From Actinobacteria bacterium ADurb.Bin346 (GTDB taxonomy: Bacteria > Actinomycetota > Humimicrobiia > Humimicrobiales > Humimicrobiaceae), in NCBI GenBank assembly GCA_002068775.1, contig MWAX01000125.1:1-12125 (forward strand): a DNA stretch of 12,125 nt, given 5' to 3'. Both the position numbers and the translations under genes were made by a program. Position 1 is the first letter of the stretch. Each line of letters begins with the position of its first letter. Below, piece by piece: positions 7,966-12,125 of this stretch. The notes below the pieces were generated by a model. The model saw only the letters and a list, made by a program, of their open reading frames with translations, did no database searches and was not told the origin of the DNA.

Positions 7966-7996
7966 AATTAATAAAATATTGAAGATTTTATTAATT
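7966..7996 (+). other. 12-bp perfect hairpin in the leader of the first trkA gene
   Basis: AATTAATAAAAT (7966-7977) and ATTTTATTAATT (7985-7996) are exact reverse complements around a 7-base loop (7978-7984), followed by CTTTTCT. It ends 9 bases before the ribosome site AAAGGTGG (8006-8013) and 21 bases before the ATG. It could be an attenuator-like or stability element, but being all A/T it could also be chance in this AT-rich spacer. Confidence 0.45.
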
Positions 7997-8017
7997 CTTT
8001 TCTAAAAAGGTGGTTAT

Positions 8018-8665
8018 ATGCAAATAGTTATAATGGGATGTGGCAGGGTAGGCTCGCAACTGGCAAATCTTCTTTTCATGGAAGGCCATAAAGTCAGCAT
8101 AATAGATCTTGATATAAAATCTTTTGAACGGCTTGGAAAAAACTTTAAAGGCGATAAAATAGTTGGATTTGGTTATGACAGAGAAGTGCTTATAAAAGCA
8201 GGAATTGAAAAAGCTGATGCATTTGCTTCTGTTTCCCCAGGTGACAACAGGAATATAATAGGTGCTTTAGTTGCAAGCAGAGAGTTCAAGGTTCCAATAG
8301 TCGTAGCAAGGATTTATGATCCAGTCAGAGCAATTGCATATAATAAACTTGGAATTGTAACTATCTCTCCAACAAAATGGGGTGCAAATAAAATAAAAGA
8401 GCTGATTTGTCATCAGGATATCAATACACAGCTTAGTCTTGGTAACGGTGAAGTAGAAATAATAGAAGTAGAAGCTTCTTATGGTATCTCTGGTTACAAG
8501 AGCGATAAAATAAATGTGCCTGGAGAAATAATGGTCATTTCAATAACCAGGCTTGGAAAATCCTTCATACCGGTTGTTGGAACGGTGATAAATGAAGGTG
8601 ATCTGCTTCATATAGCAGTAGCTTCAACCGCAATCCCCCAGTTAAAAAGAATACTCGGATTTTAG
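8018..8665 (+). CDS. TrkA/RCK-family K+ transport regulatory protein (TrkA_N + TrkA_C)
   Basis: A 215-residue cytoplasmic protein. The N-terminal RCK (TrkA_N) Rossmann domain covers about 1-125, with GCGRVG (7-12), D30 at the end of strand 2 for NAD(H) ribose binding, and the family segments AGIEKADAFA, ARIYDP and PTKWGA. A TrkA_C (RCK_C) domain follows at about 140-215. One RCK_N plus one RCK_C is the KtrA-like size; E. coli TrkA is a fused duplication of about 458 residues. Such proteins bind NAD(H) or ATP and gate a K+ translocating membrane partner (TrkH, KtrB or an unrelated permease). No such partner is visible here. The start has a good ribosome site (8006-8013). The second TrkA-like gene follows after nine bases, so the two are almost certainly co-transcribed. 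The Na,K-type ATPase lies just upstream. Confidence 0.92.
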   Translation: MQIVIMGCGRVGSQLANLLFMEGHKVSIIDLDIKSFERLGKNFKGDKIVGFGYDREVLIKAGIEKADAFASVSPGDNRNIIGALVASREFKVPIVVARIYDPVRAIAYNKLGIVTISPTKWGANKIKELICHQDINTQLSLGNGEVEIIEVEASYGISGYKSDKINVPGEIMVISITRLGKSFIPVVGTVINEGDLLHIAVASTAIPQLKRILGF

Positions 8666-8674
8666 GAGGCTTAA

Positions 8675-9085
8675 ATGAGAATTTTAATTATTGGAGCAGG
8701 AAAAGTTGGAATAAATCTTGCAATGAAGATGGCTGAAAAGAAACACAAAGTGAGTCTTGTGGAAAAAAATGAATCAATATGCGATAAAATCGAAAGAACT
8801 GATAATCTGGACATAATATGTGGTGATGGATGCGATCCTCTTATACTTGAACTTGCAGGTATAAAAGCTGCAGATGTTGTTGCTTCAGTCACTGGAGATG
8901 ATGAGGATAATCTTGTGATTGCCCAGCTGGCAAAACTTCAACCCAACAGACCAAGAGTGGTATCAATAATAAATAATCCTAAAAATGAATGGCTTTACAG
9001 GAAAAACTGGGGAGTAGATGCTGCTGAAAGTCCGGCATCAATTGTGGCAAGGCTCATAGAAGAGGATATAGATAAAAAAATATAG
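8675..9085 (+). CDS. Short TrkA-family NAD-binding protein (TrkA_N only)
   Basis: A 136-residue protein that is essentially a single RCK_N Rossmann domain: GAGKVG (7-12), acidic E30 at the end of strand 2 (NAD preference), CGDGCDP (49-55), AGIKAADVVASVTGDDEDNLV and a closing WGVDAAESPASIVARLIEE helix. The TrkA_C domain is absent. The protein ends naturally at TAG (9083-9085), and I see no frameshifted continuation before the convergent gene, so the short form is probably native. Its ribosome site AGGAGG (8664-8669) overlaps the stop codon of the preceding gene, giving tight translational coupling. Tandem TrkA-like pairs (CeoB/CeoC-like) are known in several phyla; the two probably form a hetero-oligomeric gating ring. 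The cognate channel is not in the window. Confidence 0.9.
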   Translation: MRILIIGAGKVGINLAMKMAEKKHKVSLVEKNESICDKIERTDNLDIICGDGCDPLILELAGIKAADVVASVTGDDEDNLVIAQLAKLQPNRPRVVSIINNPKNEWLYRKNWGVDAAESPASIVARLIEEDIDKKI

Positions 9086-9132
9086 AAAACTAACAGGCTT
9101 TTAACAATATCAACAGTATCAGATTAAAACTG

Positions 9133-9993
9133 TCAGTAGAGGTCCTGTCTCATGTGCTTCAGGAGTGGAAGCTCCCGTCTTATTTTTTCAACAAAGCCAA
9201 AATCTATTTCCGCTATTACCAGCTCTTCGCCGGCGCCTGCTTCTGCAATGATTTTTCCCCATGGGTCCACAGCAAGAGAGTGGCCATAGGCAATGTAACC
9301 ATAATCTGAAAACTCATCCCTTGCCGGCGAGACAGCAATGAAGTAAACCTGATTATCAAGAGCCCGGACTCTTGATATAAGATGCCAGTGAGCAGGGCCT
9401 GTTGTCATATTAAAAGCAGCAGGAACAATTATGATTTCAGCACCGGAAAGAGACATTTTTCTTATAAGCTCCGGAAAGCGCATATCATAGCATATTGCCA
9501 CCCCTGCTTTAAAAAAACCTGTGTCAATTACTGTAATATTTTTTCCTGCTGTTATCGTATCGGATTCCCTGAAAGAGACTCCTCCTTCGATATTGACATC
9601 AAAAAGATGTATCTTCCTGTGGCGACCCAGCAGTACGCCATCATTATTAAAGCAAAAGCTTGTATTGAATATGAGACCTTTTTCCTTTTCAGGTATTGAA
9701 CCGCCAATGATATAAACTGAATGCTTTTTTGACAGCCGGGAAAGCATTACAGTCGTCTCACCCGGATATTCCTCTGCATAATCTCTGAAATAGTTATTAT
9801 TGTAGGGGCAATTAAACATTTCAGGCAGTATAACCATACTAGCCCCTTGAAGAGCGCTACAGGATATCATCTCACTGGCTTTTAACAGATTTTTACTTTT
9901 GTCAGCCGAGACTTTAAGCTGGCAGAGTGCAATTTTCAGTTTCTTTGTTTTAATTTTATTATTCCGCTTAAAATACCACGGGCGTAAGCCCAT
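9133..9993 (-). CDS. Nitrilase-superfamily carbon-nitrogen hydrolase, Nit2/omega-amidase-like
   Basis: A 286-residue cytoplasmic amidase with the Glu-Lys-Cys triad: E58 in LPEMFNCPY, K127 in HRKIHLFDV and C168 in GVAICYDMRFPEL. The segments FRESDTITAG, TTGPAHW (197-203) and RALDNQVYFIAVSPARD (210-226) are typical of omega-amidase (Nit2), which hydrolyses 2-oxoglutaramate or 2-oxosuccinamate to the 2-oxo acid and ammonia; related Nit1 enzymes act on deaminated glutathione. The residue after GPAHW is His (204), where I recall Glu being usual in Nit2. The conserved domain begins near residue 20 (KIALCQL), so the first 19 residues are extra. The ATG has no ribosome site and lies inside a hairpin (9976-9995), so the start is doubtful; no other ATG precedes the domain. 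The gene converges on the trkA pair with a 47-base gap. Confidence 0.88.
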   Translation of the reverse strand: MGLRPWYFKRNNKIKTKKLKIALCQLKVSADKSKNLLKASEMISCSALQGASMVILPEMFNCPYNNNYFRDYAEEYPGETTVMLSRLSKKHSVYIIGGSIPEKEKGLIFNTSFCFNNDGVLLGRHRKIHLFDVNIEGGVSFRESDTITAGKNITVIDTGFFKAGVAICYDMRFPELIRKMSLSGAEIIIVPAAFNMTTGPAHWHLISRVRALDNQVYFIAVSPARDEFSDYGYIAYGHSLAVDPWGKIIAEAGAGEELVIAEIDFGFVEKIRRELPLLKHMRQDLY

Positions 9994-9995
9994 AG
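9976..9995 (-). repeat. REP-like 8-bp hairpin enclosing the amidase start codon
   Basis: On the minus strand, CTATGGGC (9988-9995), loop TTAC and GCCCGTGG (9976-9983) can form eight pairs, two of them G-U in RNA. The ATG (9991-9993) is inside the stem. On the plus strand the core GGGC-GTAA-GCCC has a GNRA-type loop and resembles the palindromes used by REP/RAYT and IS200/IS605-type elements. No transposase is nearby, so a decayed element is only an inference. Confidence 0.4.
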
Positions 9996-10044
9996 ATGTT
10001 TATTTTTTTTCATATTTGTAAGTATTAGCATAAATCTGAAATTT

Positions 10045-10074
10045 TTGCATTATTATTATAATTAAGGGTATAAT
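10045..10074 (+). promoter_or_regulatory. Putative upstream promoter of the M23 peptidase gene
   Basis: TTGCAT (10045-10050), an 18-base spacer and TATAAT (10069-10074). The leader would be about 130 bases. The divergent region 9994-10212 is extremely AT-rich, with repeated TAATTAAA units (10071-10078 and 10081-10088), so individual boxes carry little weight. Confidence 0.35.
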
Positions 10075-10115
10075 TAAAGATAATTAAAATATTAATACAT
10101 TACAGGAATAATTAT

Positions 10116-10146
10116 TTGAATAATAAAAAATAAATATTGTTATAAT
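10116..10146 (+). promoter_or_regulatory. Putative proximal promoter of the M23 peptidase gene
   Basis: TTGAAT (10116-10121), a 19-base spacer and a consensus TATAAT (10141-10146). Transcription would start near 10153, about 60 bases before the ATG. It is the closest consensus -10 box to the gene. Confidence 0.45.
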
Positions 10147-10212
10147 TTAAGCTAAAAAAACTGTAGCATTTTAACTGCAATTAAAATAAAAGCTGTAAAA
10201 CCAGAGTAAAAA

Positions 10213-11412
10213 ATGAAGCAAAATAAGAAGCAAGAAACACGGTCTGCATTGAAGTTTTTATGCAATGTATTTATTGCAATATTTGTATTTGCCTCGTTTT
10301 CCTATTTTTCATACTTCTTACCCTCTGCAAATATATATCCGGATACCCTGGAGCAGGAACTTGAAAAAGTAAAAAAAGAGCGTGATAAAACCAAACAGCA
10401 GATAGAGCAGGCAAAGAAAGAAGTGACCGATTTTACTTCTCAGGTTGACAAAGTTGAAGGCCAGCTTGTCAATGCCCTCGCTGATCTTGATTCTTTAAAC
10501 GGGAAGCTTTCACTTAAGAAATCTGAAGTCGACAAGCTTACAATAGAGCTTGTTATTCAGGAAAATGAGCTTGTGGAGATAGAGAAGCTGTTAAAAGAAA
10601 AAGTGGAACAGCTGAACAGCAGAGTGGCAGTTATTTACAAGAGCAGAGAGCAGGACGTTCTCCAGCTTTTATTTGAAACTGACAGCTTTTTAAAATTCTT
10701 CTCTACTTTAAAACTGATGAGTCTTGTTGCCAGCCAGGATTCAAAAATAATAAGTGAAGTCCAGGGCATAAAAGAAAGGACAGTTACAGCCAGGGACGAT
10801 ATAGAGCAGTTAAAAAGCCAGGAGAGGACACAGAAAAGAAATCTTGAAACGCTTGTAAGTGATGCAGAGAAGAAAAAAAGAGAAATAGAGGGCATATATA
10901 ATGAGAAAAAAAGCTTATTAAGCAAGGCAAGGGCAAATAAGGAAGCTCTCATAAAAATGGAGCAGAAGCTTGCAGCAAAAGAAGCTGAAATCACAAAAAA
11001 ACTTGAAGCTTTAAGATATGGCAATGCTCCGGGAAGACTTGCTTATCCTGTGAGGGGAATTTTAACCAGCGGTTTTGGAAACAGGATAAGCCCTATAACC
11101 GGGGTCCTGCAGTTTCACTCCGGAGTTGATATCGGGGCAGACCCGGGCACTCCAGTAATAGCGGCAGCCTCGGGGCAGGTGTTGAATGCTGAATATATGG
11201 GCGGTTACGGATATACTGTTATAATTTATCATGGCGGAGGATTTTCCACTTTATATGGCCATCTTTCCGGATTTGCGGTGGGTGCAGGCCAGAATGTAAA
11301 ACAGGGCCAGATTATCGGTTATGTGGGCTCAACAGGTTTTTCGACTGGGCCGCACCTGCATTTTGAAGTAAGGGTAAATGGCATTACAAGGAACCCCTAC
11401 AGTTATTTCTAA
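10213..11412 (+). CDS. M23-family (LytM) murein endopeptidase with coiled-coil N-terminus
   Basis: A 399-residue exported cell-wall protein. A basic N-terminus is followed by one hydrophobic segment (about 15-37), a signal peptide or signal anchor. Long charged heptad-like coiled coils cover about 43-268, interrupted by a less charged stretch (about 146-175). A LytM/M23 domain covers about 275-399. Zinc ligands are H302 and D306 (HSGVD) and H383; catalytic-type histidines are H350 (LYGH) and H381 (HLH). All five are present, so the enzyme is predicted active, unlike EnvC-type activators, which have lost them. M23 enzymes cut peptide cross-links in peptidoglycan, and the coiled coil resembles EnvC/PcsB-like proteins linked to division machinery. 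A weak ribosome site (CAGAG) precedes the ATG. The gene is divergent from the amidase and runs alone into a 201-base spacer. Confidence 0.93.
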   Translation: MKQNKKQETRSALKFLCNVFIAIFVFASFSYFSYFLPSANIYPDTLEQELEKVKKERDKTKQQIEQAKKEVTDFTSQVDKVEGQLVNALADLDSLNGKLSLKKSEVDKLTIELVIQENELVEIEKLLKEKVEQLNSRVAVIYKSREQDVLQLLFETDSFLKFFSTLKLMSLVASQDSKIISEVQGIKERTVTARDDIEQLKSQERTQKRNLETLVSDAEKKKREIEGIYNEKKSLLSKARANKEALIKMEQKLAAKEAEITKKLEALRYGNAPGRLAYPVRGILTSGFGNRISPITGVLQFHSGVDIGADPGTPVIAAASGQVLNAEYMGGYGYTVIIYHGGGFSTLYGHLSGFAVGAGQNVKQGQIIGYVGSTGFSTGPHLHFEVRVNGITRNPYSYF

Positions 11413-11420
11413 CCTATATT

Positions 11421-11444
11421 ATCCGGCAATTAATCCGGCAATTA
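11421..11444 (+). repeat. Two perfect tandem copies of a 12-bp unit
   Basis: ATCCGGCAATTA occurs at 11421-11432 and again, directly adjoining, at 11433-11444, eight bases after the stop codon of the M23 gene. It looks like a simple slippage duplication. The remaining spacer to 11613 is AT-rich. It contains a CAAAAAA/TTTTTTG inverted repeat near 11504-11526 and a TATAAT at 11577-11582 without a matching -35 box; I see no convincing terminator or promoter. Confidence 0.7.
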
Positions 11445-11613
11445 ATCATATTCTGCGGTTTAATAAATACAATTTTTATGATAACATTTCATTTCTGTTA
11501 ATCAAAAAAGAACATGTATTTTTTGCAGTTTTATTTTTATTGTTCCTATTATTAAAAAGCTGTTTATTATTTTATATATAATTTTATTATTTTTTATCTG
11601 GAGGCAGTTTTAA

Positions 11614-11901
11614 ATGGCAACAGAAGCAAAACATGTTGAAGGAAAAGACAAAGGGGATGTAAAACTCTATGCCCTCAGCACTTGTATATGGTGCGGAAAA
11701 ACCAAAAAATTGTTAAAGGATCTGGATGTAGCGTATGACTGTATAGATGTGGACCTCCAGGATTATGACGACCAGCAGGAAATTTTAAAGGAAATGAGAA
11801 AATTTAATCCAGACGGCGGTTTTCCTACAATGGTCATAGATAATAAAGATTGCATAGTTGGCTTTGATGAAAAGAAAATTAAAGAGAGATTTGAAAAATA
11901 A
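11614..11901 (+). CDS. Glutaredoxin-like (NrdH/YruB-type) thiol-disulfide oxidoreductase
   Basis: A 95-residue thioredoxin-fold protein. VKLYALSTCIWCGKTKKLL (16-34) contains the dithiol active site C24-x-x-C27 after strand 1. GGFPTMVI (68-75) carries the cis-proline P71, and GFDEKKIKE matches the C-terminal helix of the glutaredoxin family. Extra cysteines are C43 and C80. A polar 14-residue N-terminal extension precedes the fold. The start at 11614 has GGAGG (11600-11604) nine bases upstream. The FTR catalytic subunit starts 20 bases downstream, so the pair is probably one operon, and the protein is a candidate electron acceptor of that enzyme, supplying thiol reductant to target disulfides. 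The CIWC active site is not diagnostic of glutathione use; an NrdH-like or thioredoxin-like partner role is equally possible. Confidence 0.88.
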   Translation: MATEAKHVEGKDKGDVKLYALSTCIWCGKTKKLLKDLDVAYDCIDVDLQDYDDQQEILKEMRKFNPDGGFPTMVIDNKDCIVGFDEKKIKERFEK

Positions 11902-11921
11902 AATATTTGCAGGGTGTTTTT

Positions 11922-12125
11922 ATGGATGTAAAGAAGAAAGATATTGATAAGCTTTATAATAAAATGAAAAAAGACGGCCGGGATTATGGATATCTTTTAA
12001 ATCCTGACGAGCAATTTGCAAAAGATCTTGTCAGGGGACTTATTATAAATACAGGCAGGTACGGTTATCAGTCATGCCCCTGCAGGCTCTCAGAAGGTAA
12101 AATAGAAAAAGACAGGGACATAATT
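11922..12125 (+). CDS. Ferredoxin:thioredoxin reductase catalytic (beta) subunit, N-terminal part
   Basis: The first 68 codons are present; the reading frame runs off the window edge. YGYQSCPCRLSEGK (47-60) holds the CPC motif (C52, C54) of the FTR catalytic subunit, whose six or so conserved cysteines (CPC, CPC, CHC) hold a [4Fe-4S] cluster and a redox-active disulfide; the later motifs lie beyond the edge. The N-terminal segment (GYLLNPDEQFAKDLVRGLIINTGRYG) also fits the family. FTR passes electrons from reduced ferredoxin to a thioredoxin-like protein. The ATG at 11922 has AGGGTG (11911-11916) five bases upstream. The glutaredoxin-like gene immediately before it is the likely partner. Whether a variable (alpha) subunit exists cannot be seen; non-photosynthetic anaerobes generally have only the catalytic chain. 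Confidence 0.88.
   Translation, partial: MDVKKKDIDKLYNKMKKDGRDYGYLLNPDEQFAKDLVRGLIINTGRYGYQSCPCRLSEGKIEKDRDII

Noticed and set aside
7947..8006. A 19-codon frame in the trkA leader (ATG at 7947), a possible leader peptide
   Set aside because: It has no ribosome site, and its sequence is largely that of the AT-rich hairpin; no codon run suggests attenuation.
7914..8017. A c-di-AMP (ydaO) riboswitch, common upstream of K+ transport genes
   Set aside because: The leader is short, AT-rich and lacks the conserved G-rich core blocks of that class.
9086..9132. A possible bidirectional terminator between the convergent trkA and amidase genes
   Set aside because: Only a 5-bp ACAGT/ACTGT stem with an 11-base loop is present, with no T-tract on either strand.
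9382..9699. Plus-strand open frames of 105 and 64 residues opposite the amidase
   Set aside because: They lie wholly antisense to the triad-bearing amidase and show no family motif.
11378..11581. A 67-residue frame with a hydrophobic tail after the M23 gene
   Set aside because: It starts inside the M23 coding sequence in another frame, has no ribosome site, and its hydrophobic tail is what AT-rich DNA encodes by chance.

Overview
The window (roughly 35-38% G+C by eye) looks like the chromosome of an anaerobic or microaerophilic, low-GC bacterium. The evidence is bacterial Shine-Dalgarno sequences, sigma70-like -10 boxes, a bacterial intrinsic terminator, a tRNA with an encoded CCA end, oxygen-sensitive Fe-S enzymes (a radical SAM protein and a ferredoxin:thioredoxin reductase) and an archaeal/bacterial P-type ATPase related to the animal Na,K-ATPase. 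Gene content does not fix the phylum. Tandem single-domain TrkA proteins and a glutaredoxin-FTR pair occur in anaerobic Actinomycetota, Chloroflexota, Atribacterota-like and Firmicutes-like lineages. There are no transposases, integrases, phage genes or CRISPR arrays, so this reads as core chromosome.

Layout. Bases 1-86 hold the end of a LysM-type protein (+). It converges on a UPF0316/DUF2179 membrane protein (188-730, -). A divergent intergenic region leads into a likely two-gene operon: the AmrS-type radical SAM enzyme (925-1935) and an LhgO-like FAD oxidoreductase (1962-3164). A tRNA-Cys(GCA) (3236-3309) has its own promoter and runs almost directly into pyruvate kinase (3326-4837, TTG start), which ends at an intrinsic terminator. 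Next comes a cation-transport block: a P2C-like P-type ATPase (5051-7825) and two tandem TrkA/RCK-type proteins (8018-8665 and 8675-9085). A Nit2/omega-amidase-like amidase (9133-9993, -) converges on that block. After an AT-rich divergent promoter region come a coiled-coil M23 endopeptidase (10213-11412), a glutaredoxin-like protein (11614-11901) and the start of a ferredoxin:thioredoxin reductase catalytic subunit (11922 to the window edge).

How the genes may work together. The ATPase and TrkA genes suggest a local Na+/K+ homeostasis module: an ion pump plus nucleotide-sensing gating subunits. The membrane pore that the TrkA proteins would gate is not in the window. The glutaredoxin and FTR genes probably form a redox relay from reduced ferredoxin to thiols. 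Pyruvate kinase provides glycolytic ATP and may share a transcript with tRNA-Cys.

No clearly new multi-gene system is visible. The best leads are a GC-rich in-frame insertion in the pyruvate kinase B domain, the tRNA-pyk junction, the Na,K-ATPase-like ion site with one site-III change, an amidase start codon buried in a REP-like hairpin, and AT-rich hairpins around the ATPase-trkA junction. No gene-free stretch exceeds 300 bases; the longest, about 190-220 bases, are at 731-924, 4838-5050, 7826-8017, 9994-10212 and 11413-11613.
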